This document shows, piece by piece, positions 35,995 to 45,307 of a stretch of 64,000 nucleotides of DNA. The notes under the pieces are model-generated. The model saw nothing but the letters and a program-made list of their open reading frames with translations, ran no database searches and was not told the origin of the DNA. Within the stretch, counting starts at the first letter, position 1; each line of letters starts with the position of its first letter. Source of the stretch: Frigidibacter mobilis (GTDB lineage Bacteria; Pseudomonadota; Alphaproteobacteria; Rhodobacterales; Rhodobacteraceae). The translations under genes were made by a program, and so were the position numbers. The stretch spans positions 1,426,001 through 1,490,000 of the forward strand of contig NZ_CP012661.1 of assembly GCF_001620265.1 (NCBI RefSeq), in the 5' to 3' direction.

Positions 35995-36773
35995 GCACGC
36001 CGGAACATTCGATCGGGTTCGAGGGCAGCTTTCTGGGCGCGGCGGACAAGATCAGCCCGCGGGCGATCATGGAATGCAAGATCTGCTGGACGCCCTATGA
36101 TCCGGCCGAAGGCGATGACACGCGGCAGGTGATGCCCGGCACCGCCTTTCTGGACCTGCCCGATGACTGGACCTGCCCCGGCTGCTCTGCCCCGCGCGCA
36201 CAGTTCCTGGTGCGCGAGGATCCGGGTGCGCCCTCGGCCGCGATCATGGCCGAGATGGAGGCGCGGACGAAGGCGCTGGTCGCCGATTTCACCGAGGTGT
36301 TCCATTCGCGGATGCGTGACCTGCCGATGGTCAATCAGGCGCTGCATGTGCAGGCGGTGGGGTTCCAGCCTCATGAGGGCGGGTTTCTGGGCGTCCTTGT
36401 CGCGCCGTGGTTCATGAACCTCGTGCTTCTGCCGGGCCCGGGGCGGACGGCGCTGAAGGTCGGCACCAAGGAGACCGTGACCTTCCCCTCGGGGGAGTAT
36501 GAATTCATGCATGCGGCGCGCGAGATGGTGGGTCCCTACATGGCCTGTGCGCTGTTCTCGCCGATGGGCGATTTCACCAGCCAGCTGCAGGCGGTCGAGG
36601 TGGCGCGGGCGGCGATGGCAGAGCTGTTCAAGGCGGAAAACCGCGCCGGGACCGACCGCGCCGCCGAGATCCGTGCCCTGCGCGAGGCCGAGCTTGCCCC
36701 GCCACCGGCAGAGCCGGAACCGGACATGGCGCCGTCGCGCCGCAAGCTGATTACCGGGAGCCTTGGCGAATGA
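35991..36773 (+). CDS. hupJ: HupJ with fused rubredoxin domain (HupI-HupJ)
   Basis: 260 residues in two parts. Residues about 25-75 are a rubredoxin with Cys29, Cys32, Cys62 and Cys65 (C-K-I-C and C-P-G-C). Residues about 90-215 match the HybE/HupJ chaperone domain (F-H-S-R-M ... P-M-V-N-Q-A-L ... L-G-V-L-V-A-P-W-F-M-N-L). Rhizobium has these as separate hupI and hupJ; fusion is the Rhodobacter arrangement. Rubredoxin is thought to serve electron transfer during O2-tolerant assembly. Overlaps hupK (ATGA). Confidence 0.92.
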   Translation: MSTPEHSIGFEGSFLGAADKISPRAIMECKICWTPYDPAEGDDTRQVMPGTAFLDLPDDWTCPGCSAPRAQFLVREDPGAPSAAIMAEMEARTKALVADFTEVFHSRMRDLPMVNQALHVQAVGFQPHEGGFLGVLVAPWFMNLVLLPGPGRTALKVGTKETVTFPSGEYEFMHAAREMVGPYMACALFSPMGDFTSQLQAVEVARAAMAELFKAENRAGTDRAAEIRALREAELAPPPAEPEPDMAPSRRKLITGSLGE

Positions 36774-37628
36774 CGCTTGGAGAGGCGCAACTGATCGCGG
36801 GCCGGACAGGGTGGCGGATCGACTGCCGGCCCGGTCCCGATCTGGCTGCGCTGATGATCGGCCGCCAAGTGGAGGAGGTGGCGGCGATGCTGCCGAGGCT
36901 GTTCAACCTGTGCCGGATGGCGCAGTCCGCCGCTGCCTGCATCGCCCTTGGCCTGCCGCAGGGCGACGATCCCGGCGACGAGGTGGTCCGCGACCACTTC
37001 GCCCGGATCTTCGTCACCCTGCGCCACGCCTTTGGCATGGCACCCTGCGTCCCGATATTGCGGGGGTCTTCGGCCCCGCGGGCCGCTTGCCGCGGGATCC
37101 GGGGGAGCTTGCCGGCTGGCTGGCCGCCGACATTCCTGCCGCCGAACTGGCGCGGGCGATGGTGCAGAGCTTTCCTTGCGGGATGGCGCAGTGCCGCCCG
37201 ATGACGCCGCCGCCGGGGGGCAGGCCGGCGCGTTCGAGAACTCCCCAGCCGGGCGGCAGGTGGCACATCCGCTGTTGCAGGCGGTGGAGGCCGCGCAGGG
37301 CCGGGGCCCGTTCTGGCGCTATCTCGGCACCCTGGCCGATCTGCAGGCCGCGCTGGCGGGACAGCTTCCCGCGCCGCGCCGGTTGCCCGATGGCACCGCG
37401 CTCGTGCAGGCGGCGCGCGGGGTCTATGCCCTGCGGCTGGGTCAGGCGGCGGGGCGGGTGACGGCGCTGCACCGGGTCACGCCAACCGACCACCAGCTTG
37501 CCCCGGGCGGGGCGCTGGAGCAGGTGCTGGCAGGCATTCCGCCGCAGCGGGCCGATCTGGCCTTGCGGCTGGTGGCGCTGCACGATCCATGCGTTCAGGT
37601 CACGCTCGCCGAGGTCTGCCATGCATGA
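36770..37628 (+). CDS. hupK: hydrogenase assembly protein HupK, interrupted by two frame changes
   Basis: HupK resembles the hydrogenase large subunit without its ligands and is thought to scaffold Fe(CN)2CO transfer. Coding runs in one frame from 36770 to about 37050 (L-I-A-G-R-T-G-W ... H-A-F-G-M-A-P), in a second to about 37215 ([12 protein letters not shown] ... [15 protein letters not shown]), and in a third to the stop ([10 protein letters not shown]). Each change fits one missing base: CCC 37051-37053 and the six-G run 37215-37220. Restored length is 286 residues. The stop overlaps hypA. Confidence 0.82.
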
Positions 37629-37962
37629 GATGAGCCTTGCCGAGGGCATCCGCAGCATCGTTCAGGATCAGGCACTCGCCCACGGCTTTGCCCGTGTCAC
37701 CGTGCTGCGGCTGGAGATCGGCCGCTTTGCCGGGGTCGAGATCCCGGCACTGGAATTTGCGCTCGACGTGGTGCTGCGCGGCAGCCCGGCCGAGGGCGCG
37801 CGGCTGGAGGTGATCGCCCTGCCGGGACGGGCGCTTTGCTATGACTGCAGCACGACGGTCGAGATCGCCCACCGGCTTGACCCATGCCCGCTTTGCGGCG
37901 GGGGCAAGCTGATCCCGCAGGGGGGCGACGAGATGCGGATCAAGGATATGGAGGTGCTCTGA
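37621..37962 (+). CDS. hypA: nickel chaperone HypA
   Basis: 113 residues from ATG 37621. N-terminal M-H-E-M-S-L provides the nickel ligand His2; the zinc site is C-Y-D-C and C-P-L-C. HypA hands Ni2+ to the large subunit with HypB. It overlaps the end of hupK by 8 bases and its stop overlaps the hypB start (TGATG). Confidence 0.97.
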   Translation: MHEMSLAEGIRSIVQDQALAHGFARVTVLRLEIGRFAGVEIPALEFALDVVLRGSPAEGARLEVIALPGRALCYDCSTTVEIAHRLDPCPLCGGGKLIPQGGDEMRIKDMEVL

Positions 37963-38828
37963 TGTGCACGGTATGCGGATGCAGCGACACGGTAACGGCG
38001 GATGGCAAGGTTATCAGCCATGACGAGGCACACCGGCTGGGGCTTGCCCATTCCCATGCGCCGGCGTTCCAGCCGGCCGCGCTGCCCTTCCCGCATGTCC
38101 ATGCGGCCGGGCATGACCACCACCATTACGGCACCGGCGCCGCCGGGGTCTCGGTCCCCGGCATGACGCAGGAGCGGCTGATCGAGGTGGAAACCTCCAT
38201 CCTGGCCAAGAACGATGCGCTTGCCGCGTCCAACCGCCGGGTGCTGACGGCGCTGGGCGTGCTGGCGCTGAACCTCGTCTCCTCGCCCGGATCGGGCAAG
38301 ACGACGCTGCTGTGCAAGACGATAGAGGCGCTTGGCGAGGCGCCGCTGGCGGTGATCGAGGGCGACCAGCAGACCAGCGCCGATGCCGACCGCATCCGCA
38401 CCACCGGGGCGCGCGCGATCCAGATCAACACCGGCAAGGGCTGCCATCTGGATGCGGCGATGGTCGGCCATGCGATGGACGCGCTGCGCCCGCACCCCGG
38501 ATCGTACCTGTTCATCGAGAATGTCGGCAATCTGGTCTGCCCTGCCGGCTTCGACCTGGGCGAGGATGCCAAGGTGGCGATCCTGTCGGTGACGGAGGGC
38601 GAGGACAAACCGTTGAAATACCCCGACATGTTCACCGCCGCGCGGCTGGCGATCCTGAACAAGACCGACCTTGCCCCGCATTGCGACGTGGACCTCGGCC
38701 TTTACGAGGCGAACCTGCGCCGGGTGAACCCGCATATCGAGATCCTGCGCCTGTCGGCCCGCACCGGCGAGGGCATGGACCACTGGCTGGACTGGCTGCG
38801 CGCAAGGCTGGCGGAGAAGGCGGCATGA
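37962..38828 (+). CDS. hypB: nickel-inserting GTPase HypB
   Basis: 288 residues. N-terminal C-T-V-C-G-C is the high-affinity Ni site, followed by a modest His-rich stretch (H-S-H, H-V-H, H-D-H-H-H). The GTPase shows P-loop [14 protein letters not shown], the C-P-A-G-F-D-L-G-E loop with the metal site at the dimer interface, and N-K-T-D. Overlaps hupR by ATGA. Confidence 0.97.
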   Translation: MCTVCGCSDTVTADGKVISHDEAHRLGLAHSHAPAFQPAALPFPHVHAAGHDHHHYGTGAAGVSVPGMTQERLIEVETSILAKNDALAASNRRVLTALGVLALNLVSSPGSGKTTLLCKTIEALGEAPLAVIEGDQQTSADADRIRTTGARAIQINTGKGCHLDAAMVGHAMDALRPHPGSYLFIENVGNLVCPAGFDLGEDAKVAILSVTEGEDKPLKYPDMFTAARLAILNKTDLAPHCDVDLGLYEANLRRVNPHIEILRLSARTGEGMDHWLDWLRARLAEKAA

Positions 38829-40300
38829 CCAGCCCGCAGCCGACGATCCTGCTGGTCGATGACGAGCCGCATTCGCTGTCGGCGATGCGCATGGCGCTGG
38901 AGGATGAGTTCGACTGCCTGACCGCCGCCGATGCCGAGGCCGCGCTGGCGAAGATGGAAGAGGAATGGGTGCAGGTGGTGATCTGCGACCAGCGGATGCC
39001 GGGGCGCACCGGAGTGGAGTTCCTGACCGAGTTGCGCGACCGCTGGCCCGATGTGGTGCGTATCATCATCACCGGCTACACCGACCCCGCCGCGATGGCG
39101 CAGGCGATCAACGATGCCGGCATCCACCAGTTCATCACCAAGCCCTGGCACCCCGAGCAGCTGCTGATGTCGGCCCGCAACGGCGCCAGGCTGTTCCAGC
39201 TGGCGCGCGAGAACGAGCGCATGTCGCTGGAAATGCGGTTTCTGGCGACGACCAGCCAGAGCAAGCTGGAAAAGCGCCGTGTGGCCCTGCGCGAGGGGAT
39301 GGGGTTCGAGGGCCTGCTGCGCAGCCCGCAAAGCCCGATGAATGCGCTGGTCGACACTGCCCGGCACTTTGCCAGCTTTGACGTGCCGGTGCTGCTTCTG
39401 GGCGAGGCGGGCACCGGGCGGGCACGGTTGGCGCGGGCGATGCATTATGGCTCGCTCCGCTCGGACAAGCCGTTCCATGCGCTGAACCTCGCCGGTCTGC
39501 CCGAGGATCTGGCTCTGGTCGAGCTGTTCGGGGCCAAGCGCGGCATCCTTCCGGGTGGGGTGAACAAGATCGGGATGGTGCAGAAGGCCGACCGCGGCAC
39601 GCTGTTCGTGGAGGGGGTCGAACAGGCCTCGCCCGCGCTGCAGCTGGCGCTGTGGCGGCTGGTGGAGGAAGGCAGCTTCAGCCCGCTTGGCGGGCAGGAG
39701 GTGCTGACGACCAACCTGCGGCTGATTGCCGGCGCCGGCGCCGACCTGCCCGCCCGGGTGGCGGATGGCCGGTTCCGGCTGGATCTTTACTATGCGCTTG
39801 CGGTGGCGGAGCTGGCCTTGCCGCCGCTCCGCGCCCGGCGCGGCGATATCGCGCTGCTGGCACAGCATTTCCTGGCAGAACTCGCCGCCGCGCATGGCAA
39901 GGCCGCACATGGCTTTGCTCCCGCCGCGCTGGAGTTCCTGGAGAACTACGACTGGCCCGGCAACCTGCGCGAGCTGTTCAACGAGGTGACGCGGATGCTG
40001 GTCTTCGCCCAGTCGCCGGTTCTGGGGGCAGAGCTCATCAGCCGCCCGATCCTGCAGGCGCTGCCCTCGGAAAGCGGTGCGGACCGGGTGGCGCAGTCGG
40101 TGCTGGTGGCGGATGGCACGCTCAAGGACCGGGTGGAGCTGATCGAGATGCGGATCTTGCGCGAAACGCTGACGCGCCACCGCTGGAACAAGAGCCGCGC
40201 CGCGGTGGAACTGGGGCTCAGCCGCGTCGGCCTGCGCGCCAAGCTGGACCGTTACGGCATCATGGACCCCTCGGGGCATCTGCAGGATGAGGAGGATTAA
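38825..40300 (+). CDS. hupR: NtrC-type response regulator HupR
   Basis: 491 residues: receiver domain (Asp55 in [10 protein letters not shown]), AAA+ domain (about 160-390), Fis-type helix-turn-helix at the end ([16 protein letters not shown]). The AAA+ part is degenerate: Walker A reads G-E-A-G-T-G-R-A, lacking the usual Lys, and the GAFTGA loop that contacts sigma-54 is replaced by G-I-L-P-G-G. This matches R. capsulatus HupR, which works with sigma-70 RNA polymerase and is active unphosphorylated. Target: hupSL. Confidence 0.95.
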   Translation: MTSPQPTILLVDDEPHSLSAMRMALEDEFDCLTAADAEAALAKMEEEWVQVVICDQRMPGRTGVEFLTELRDRWPDVVRIIITGYTDPAAMAQAINDAGIHQFITKPWHPEQLLMSARNGARLFQLARENERMSLEMRFLATTSQSKLEKRRVALREGMGFEGLLRSPQSPMNALVDTARHFASFDVPVLLLGEAGTGRARLARAMHYGSLRSDKPFHALNLAGLPEDLALVELFGAKRGILPGGVNKIGMVQKADRGTLFVEGVEQASPALQLALWRLVEEGSFSPLGGQEVLTTNLRLIAGAGADLPARVADGRFRLDLYYALAVAELALPPLRARRGDIALLAQHFLAELAAAHGKAAHGFAPAALEFLENYDWPGNLRELFNEVTRMLVFAQSPVLGAELISRPILQALPSESGADRVAQSVLVADGTLKDRVELIEMRILRETLTRHRWNKSRAAVELGLSRVGLRAKLDRYGIMDPSGHLQDEED

Positions 40301-40303
40301 GCC

Positions 40304-40585
40304 ATGTGTCTGGGTATTCCCGGCAGGATCATCGCCATCACCGATGCGGCCCGCCTGATGGCGATGGCCGAGGTGTCGGGCGTGCGGCGCGAGGTAAATG
40401 TGGCCTGTGTCGCGGGCGCGGATCCGGCCGCGCTGGTGGGCACATGGGCCCTGATCCATGTGGGCTTTGCCATGAGCCTGATCGACGAGCAAGAAGCCGC
40501 CCGCACGCTGGAGGCGCTGCGCGATCTGGGCGAGGCGCAGGAGGCGCTGGACCAGATGGCCGCCGCCGACGAGGCGCTGGCATGA
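40304..40585 (+). CDS. hypC: hydrogenase maturation chaperone HypC
   Basis: 93 residues with M-C-L-G-I-P-G and Cys2, and the V-G-T-W-A-L-I-H-V-G-F-A beta strand typical of HypC. It works with HypD to assemble the Fe(CN)2CO unit. Second HypC-family gene here; HupF is the other. Overlaps hypD by ATGA. Confidence 0.97.
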   Translation: MCLGIPGRIIAITDAARLMAMAEVSGVRREVNVACVAGADPAALVGTWALIHVGFAMSLIDEQEAARTLEALRDLGEAQEALDQMAAADEALA

Positions 40586-41748
40586 CCGCCCCGGTGCTGA
40601 AATTCGCCTCCGAGTTCCGCGACCCGGCGGCTGCGAAGGTGCTGCTGTCGGCCATCGCCCGCAAGGCCGACGAGATCGGCGCCACCCGCGCCAGGCCGGT
40701 TCACATCATGGAGATCTGCGGCGGCCATACCCATTCGATCTTTCGCTACGGGCTCGACAAGCTGATCCATGACGGGGTGGAGTTCATCCACGGCCCCGGC
40801 TGCCCGGTCTGCGTGCTGCCGATGGCGCGGGTGGATGAATGCGTGGACATCGCCGAGCGGCCGGGGGTGATCTTCACCACCTTCGGCGATGCGATGCGGG
40901 TGCCGGGGCATCGCAAATCGCTGATCCAGGCCAAGTCCGCCGGCGCGGATATCCGCATGGTCTATTCCCCGCTCGACGCGCTGGAGCTTGCCCGCCGCAA
41001 CCCGGGGCGCGAGGTGGTGTTCTTCGGCCTCGGCTTCGAGACCACGACACCCTCCACCGCGCTGTCGATCCAGCAGGCGGCGCGCGAGGGGCTGAGCAAT
41101 TTCAGCGTGTTCTGCAACCACATCACCGTGCCCGAGCCGATCAGGGCGTTGCTCGATGACCCCGACATGCGGCTCGACGGGTTCATCGGCCCCGGCCATG
41201 TGTCGATGGTGATCGGCATCCATCCCTATGACTTCATCGCGGCGGAGTATGGCAAGCCGATCGTGGTCGCGGGGTTCGAGCCGACCGACCTGCTGCAATC
41301 GGTGCTGATGGTGCTGACCCAGATTGCCGAGGGCCGCGCGGCGGTGGAGAACCAGTATGGCCGCGTGGTGCCCGAGCATGGCAACCCGGTCAGCCTGGCC
41401 GCCATCGCAGATGTCTATGAGCGCCGCCCCAGTTTCGAATGGCGGGGGCTGGGAGAGATCGACGCCAGCGGGCTGCGCATCCGCCAGGCCTATGCCGCCT
41501 TCGATGCCGAGGAGAAGTTCGGTATCGGCTATGCCACCGGCCGCCGCAACGTGCCCGAGCTGGAGGGCTGCGCCTGCGGATCGGTGATGATCGGCAAGCT
41601 GAAACCGACCCAGTGCCCGCAATTCGGCAAGGGCTGCTCGCCCGAGATGCCGCTGGGGGCGCTGATGGTCTCGTCGGAAGGGGCCTGCGCGGCCTATTGG
41701 CAATATGCCGGCGCGCGCGAGGCAAGCGTGCATGGGGCGGCGCAATAG
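40582..41748 (+). CDS. hypD: Fe-(CN)2CO assembly scaffold HypD
   Basis: 388 residues, family length. Motifs in order: E-I-C-G-G-H-T-H, G-P-G-C-P-V-C, F-F-G-L-G-F-E-T-T-T-P, G-P-G-H-V-S, and the C-terminal Cys set that binds the [4Fe-4S] cluster (E-G-C-A-C-G, Q-C-P-Q-F-G-K-G-C-S-P, S-S-E-G-A-C). Its stop directly abuts the hypE ATG. Confidence 0.98.
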   Translation: MTAPVLKFASEFRDPAAAKVLLSAIARKADEIGATRARPVHIMEICGGHTHSIFRYGLDKLIHDGVEFIHGPGCPVCVLPMARVDECVDIAERPGVIFTTFGDAMRVPGHRKSLIQAKSAGADIRMVYSPLDALELARRNPGREVVFFGLGFETTTPSTALSIQQAAREGLSNFSVFCNHITVPEPIRALLDDPDMRLDGFIGPGHVSMVIGIHPYDFIAAEYGKPIVVAGFEPTDLLQSVLMVLTQIAEGRAAVENQYGRVVPEHGNPVSLAAIADVYERRPSFEWRGLGEIDASGLRIRQAYAAFDAEEKFGIGYATGRRNVPELEGCACGSVMIGKLKPTQCPQFGKGCSPEMPLGALMVSSEGACAAYWQYAGAREASVHGAAQ

Positions 41749-42771
41749 ATGGCCCTGCGCGATACCCATGTGACGATGGCCCACGGCGGCGGCGGGCGCG
41801 CGATGCGCGATCTGATCGAGGAGGTTTTCACCTCGGTCTTCCAGCCGCCCGGGTCCGAGGACCAGGCGCGGTTGATGGACGCCGCACTGCAGCAGCCCGG
41901 CGCGCGGCTGGCCTTCACCACCGACAGTTTCGTCGTGACGCCGCTGGAATTCCCGGGCGGCGATATCGGCAAGCTGGCGGTCTGCGGCACGGTCAACGAC
42001 CTGGCCGTGGGCGGGGCGCGGCCCTTGTGGCTGTCGGCGGCCTTCATCATCGAGGAGGGCTGCGAGATCGCGCTGCTGCGCCGCATCGTGGGCTCGATGG
42101 CGGCAGAGGCGGCACTGGCGGGGGTCAGGATCGTCACCGGCGACACCAAGGTGGTGGACCGTGGCAAGGGTGACGGGGTGTTCATCACCACCGCCGGGGT
42201 GGGAGTGATCCCGCAGGGGCGCGAGATCGGTGCGCGGCATATCCGGCCCGGCGATGCCGTCATCGTCAATGGTGTGCTGGGCGATCACGGCGCCACCATC
42301 CTTGCCGCGCGCGGCGATCTGGCGCTGTCGGTCGATCTGGTCTCGGATTGCGCCGGGCTTGGCCATCTGATGCAGGCGGCGCTTGCCGCCGCCCCGGGCC
42401 TGCGCGCCGCGCGCGATTGTACCCGCGGCGGGCTGGCCAGCGCCCTGAACGAAATGGCGGCCGAGGCAGGGGTGGCGGTGGAGCTTGACGAAACCCTGCT
42501 GCCGCTGCGCCCCGAGGTGGCGGGGCTGTGCGAGCTTCTGGGGCTCGACCCGCTCTATCTGGCCAATGAGGGCCGCCTGGTGCTGTTCTGCCCCGCCGAT
42601 CAGGCCGAAATGGCCCTGGCGGCGATGCGCGCCCTTCCCGAAGGCCGTGGCGCCTGCATCATCGGCGAGGCGAAGCCCGGCCCCGCGGGCCGCGTCACCC
42701 TGCGGACGGCCTTTGGCGGGGCCCGGCTGGTGGATATGCTGATCGGAGAGCAGCTGCCCCGCATCTGCTGA
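41749..42771 (+). CDS. hypE: carbamoyl dehydratase HypE
   Basis: 340 residues, a PurM/AIR-synthase-like ATPase. It starts with M-A-H-G-G-G-G after a short lead, has the D-S-F-V-V-T-P and V-N-D-L-A-V-G-G motifs and ends P-R-I-C, whose terminal Cys340 is carbamoylated by HypF and dehydrated to thiocyanate. Last gene of the rightward operon. Confidence 0.98.
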   Translation: MALRDTHVTMAHGGGGRAMRDLIEEVFTSVFQPPGSEDQARLMDAALQQPGARLAFTTDSFVVTPLEFPGGDIGKLAVCGTVNDLAVGGARPLWLSAAFIIEEGCEIALLRRIVGSMAAEAALAGVRIVTGDTKVVDRGKGDGVFITTAGVGVIPQGREIGARHIRPGDAVIVNGVLGDHGATILAARGDLALSVDLVSDCAGLGHLMQAALAAAPGLRAARDCTRGGLASALNEMAAEAGVAVELDETLLPLRPEVAGLCELLGLDPLYLANEGRLVLFCPADQAEMALAAMRALPEGRGACIIGEAKPGPAGRVTLRTAFGGARLVDMLIGEQLPRIC

Positions 42772-42868
42772 CCGGGGCTTTGCCGTTGTGCCGGCGTGGA
42801 GCGGTCGGCGTTTCACGCGGCTTCCCTTGGGGCAGCGCCCTTGAAACCTGCCCGATAGCATCCATATA

Positions 42869-42884
42869 CCATCCACACGGATGG
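42869..42884. promoter_or_regulatory. inverted repeat, candidate RHH autoregulator operator
   Basis: CCATCC-N4-GGATGG (42869-42884) lies 10 bases before the start of the ribbon-helix-helix gene, with another ATCCAT copy just upstream (42860-42866). Short repeated boxes are usual for RHH proteins. Repression by the gene product is inferred. Confidence 0.6.
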
Positions 42885-42894
42885 AGATACCGAT

Positions 42895-43311
42895 ATGGGC
42901 GAGGGAAAGTTCTTTCGGGACAAGGCGCCTGACAGCGAGAAGATCACCATCAACCTCGGGTTCGTCGACCTTGGCCGCATAGACCTGCTGGTCCAGGAGG
43001 GTTTCTATTCGAACCGCAGCGACTTCATCCGCGCCGCGATCCGCAAGCAGCTGGAGGTTCACGGCGGCACCGTCGAGAAAACGATCGAACGCCACACGAT
43101 GGAACTGGGCCTGCGCGACTATGGCCGTGCAGAGCTGGAACAGCTTCGCGCGGCTGGCGAGATCCTGCATGTCAGGGTTGTCGGTCTGGCCCGCATCGGC
43201 GCCGATGTCTCTCCCGACCTTGCCCGGGCCACCATCGGCTCCATCACCGTCCTTGGCGCGCTTCAGGCGCCCGCGGACATCAAGAACGCCCTGGCCGACC
43301 GCATCAGCTAG
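42895..43311 (+). CDS. ribbon-helix-helix (CopG-type) regulator with unknown C-terminal domain
   Basis: 138 residues. The RHH domain (about 15-55: K-I-T-I-N-L strand, then Y-S-N-R-S-D-F-I-R-A-A-I-R) would bind DNA as a dimer. A linker leads to a C-terminal half (about 88-138) with L-H-V-R-V-V-G-L-A and a helical end. The length equals NikR and it sits by nickel-enzyme genes, but the NikR nickel ligands (HxHxxHxxC pattern) are missing. It is 28 bases from the esterase gene, so that gene is the likelier target. Confidence 0.8.
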   Translation: MGEGKFFRDKAPDSEKITINLGFVDLGRIDLLVQEGFYSNRSDFIRAAIRKQLEVHGGTVEKTIERHTMELGLRDYGRAELEQLRAAGEILHVRVVGLARIGADVSPDLARATIGSITVLGALQAPADIKNALADRIS

Positions 43312-43339
43312 CGGTGGCCTGCTTACAAGGACAGACCCG

Positions 43340-44422
43340 ATGATCGACTTCCCGTCCGGCGCATGGCGCAAGGCGAGCGGGGCTGCGCGCCGCCTGCGGC
43401 TCGGCTCTGCCCAAGACCTCGTGACCCGTACCCTTGCCCGGCATGGGCTGGCACCGGGCCCTGCCGATCCCGGCGGCGCGGCCGGCTTGTCCGCGGCGCT
43501 GTCGGCCCTGCTTGGCCGGATGCTGCCGCCCGCCGGCACCGCGCAAGCGCCTGCCCGGCACCCCGAGGGCGGCAGCTTCGCCGAGAGCAGCTTTACCTGC
43601 GCCGCCGGCAGCCGCCGCTTGCGCACCTATGTGCCCGCCTCGGCGCCGGACGGCATCCGCGGGCTTGTCGTGATGCTGCATAGCTGCACCCAGACCCCCG
43701 AAGACTTCGCCGCCGGTACCGGCATGAACGCCCTCGCCGAGGCGCATCGCTTCGTTGTCGTCTATCCGCAGCAGTCGCGCGGCCACAACGCCCAGTCGTG
43801 CTGGAACTGGTTCAGCCGCGGCGACCAGCGGCGCGAGCGTGGCGAGCCGGCAATCCTTGCGGGCATGACCCGCGAGGCGGTTGCCCGGTACGGTGTTCCG
43901 GCCGACCGGGTGTTTGTCGCGGGCCTTTCGGCCGGGGCCGCGATGGCGGTGATCCTGGGCGAGACCTACCCGGATCTTTTCCGCGCTGTCGGCGCGCATT
44001 CGGGCTTGCCGGCGGGGGCCGCGTCCGACGTGCCCTCGGCCTTTGCGGCAATGGCCGGGCAGGGCAGCGGCAGCCCGGACAGCCCCGCCGAGGGTCCCGC
44101 GATGCGCACGATCGTTTTCCACGGCAGCGCCGATGCCACCGTCCATCCGTCGAACGGCGACAGGATCGCCCGGCACGCGCTGGCCCGCGGCCCGCGGCAG
44201 AGCCTTCAGACCGAGGATCAGGGCGAGGCCGGCGGCCGTTCCTTCCGCCGCAGCACCACCTATGCCGAGGATGGCACGGCGCTTGTCGAACACTGGATCG
44301 TGGAGGGGATGGGCCATGCCTGGTCCGGAGGCCAGCCCTCCGGAAGCTACACCGATGCGCGGGGGCCAGATGCCAGCGCCGAGATGATCCGCTTCTTTTT
44401 CGCAGGCCGCAGCGCGGACTAG
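43340..44422 (+). CDS. PHB depolymerase-family esterase (LpqC type)
   Basis: 360 residues. About 100 N-terminal residues of low complexity precede the esterase domain, which has V-V-M-L-H-S-C-T-Q-T, the G-L-S-A-G nucleophile elbow with Ser197, G-S-A-D-A-T-V for the acid and G-M-G-H-A-W-S-G-G for the His. The S-C-T-Q region and C-W-N-W-F motif are typical of esterase_phb proteins. I see no signal peptide. It differs from the Cys-type phaZ at 2337-3611. Substrate may be PHB oligomers or a feruloyl-type ester. Confidence 0.88.
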   Translation: MIDFPSGAWRKASGAARRLRLGSAQDLVTRTLARHGLAPGPADPGGAAGLSAALSALLGRMLPPAGTAQAPARHPEGGSFAESSFTCAAGSRRLRTYVPASAPDGIRGLVVMLHSCTQTPEDFAAGTGMNALAEAHRFVVVYPQQSRGHNAQSCWNWFSRGDQRRERGEPAILAGMTREAVARYGVPADRVFVAGLSAGAAMAVILGETYPDLFRAVGAHSGLPAGAASDVPSAFAAMAGQGSGSPDSPAEGPAMRTIVFHGSADATVHPSNGDRIARHALARGPRQSLQTEDQGEAGGRSFRRSTTYAEDGTALVEHWIVEGMGHAWSGGQPSGSYTDARGPDASAEMIRFFFAGRSAD

Positions 44423-44622
44423 CGGCCCTTCAAGGCGGCCCGGCCGCAGCCCCCTCGGGCCGATCAGCCGCCGGGCGGTGCTGATCCGGCGGCGGGGCAG
44501 CTGTACAACCCGGCGGCGATTTCCCATGATGGCCCCTGGGTATAAGCGGCCGGGGATTCAAACGGCCGCGGCTCGCACCTGAACGACCTTTTCCATGATT
44601 TGATTTAACTTCGGGGGTTTCC

Positions 44623-45192
44623 ATGCTGAACGGTAAGATAGGCTTGACCATGCTGCTTGCGCTCCTGATCCCTGCCTGCGCGCAGCCGCCATCGGCACAG
44701 GTTGAAGCTCTGGGCAAGCAACCCACCTCATCGCTCTGCACCGCGCATGTTGCCGCCAGCGGCGCGGACCTGCTGGCAATCGAAGCGGAGCTTGGGGTCA
44801 GGGGCGCACTGCAATGCAAGACGACCTATGGCAGCACATCCTATGTCGGCCAGAGGACTGCGGGATCGGTGGGACGCCCGCTTTACGCCCGAAGCACGGC
44901 CGACGCCGCCGCGGGCGATGACAGGAATTGCAGCGACTTTGTATCGGCGGCCGAGGCGCAACGGTTTTTCATCGCCAATGGCGGGCCGACCAGGGATCCG
45001 CACCGGCTTGATGGGGATGGCGATGGCAACGCCTGCGAATGGGGCCGGACACTGAAATCGAGCGTGGCCAAATACAGGCCCAAGCCGGTTCAGTATACAG
45101 CGCCGCGCAGATCCACGCCGACCTGCCACACAGGGCCGAGAGGCGGGCGCTTCTACTACAGCGCAAGCGGGAACAAGGTTTACGGATGCTGA
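44623..45192 (+). CDS. excalibur-domain lipoprotein with PBCV basic-adaptor-like tail
   Basis: 189 residues. The N-terminus is a lipoprotein signal with lipobox L-I-P-A-C at residues 16-20. The excalibur domain (about 102-138) shows N-C-S-D-F and the D-G-D-G-D-G-N-A-C-E calcium-loop-like end. The last 25 residues, T-G-P-R-G-G-R-F-Y-Y and G-N-K-V-Y-G-C, match the short basic-adaptor-like domain. It lies in a 900-base gap between other operons and appears to be its own unit. Function unknown; an envelope role is likely. Confidence 0.82.
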   Translation: MLNGKIGLTMLLALLIPACAQPPSAQVEALGKQPTSSLCTAHVAASGADLLAIEAELGVRGALQCKTTYGSTSYVGQRTAGSVGRPLYARSTADAAAGDDRNCSDFVSAAEAQRFFIANGGPTRDPHRLDGDGDGNACEWGRTLKSSVAKYRPKPVQYTAPRRSTPTCHTGPRGGRFYYSASGNKVYGC

Positions 45193-45307
45193 GGGCATGG
45201 GCTGCGGTCCCGGGCGGCTCTGCGGTTCACTCGCCCGCGCCGAGCCGGCCGATGGATGGTCCGCCGGCCCTAACTGCAGGGTACAAGGACAGCGCGCTTT
45301 TCCGGGG

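Noticed and set aside
42895..43311. Naming the RHH gene nikR because of length and nearby nickel-enzyme genes
   Set aside because: The C-terminal half lacks the His/Cys nickel-site pattern of NikR, and the closest gene downstream is an esterase.
40297..43626. 1109-codon open frame antisense to hypC, hypD, hypE and the RHH gene
   Set aside because: It covers four well-supported genes on the other strand and has no recognisable motifs or ribosome site.
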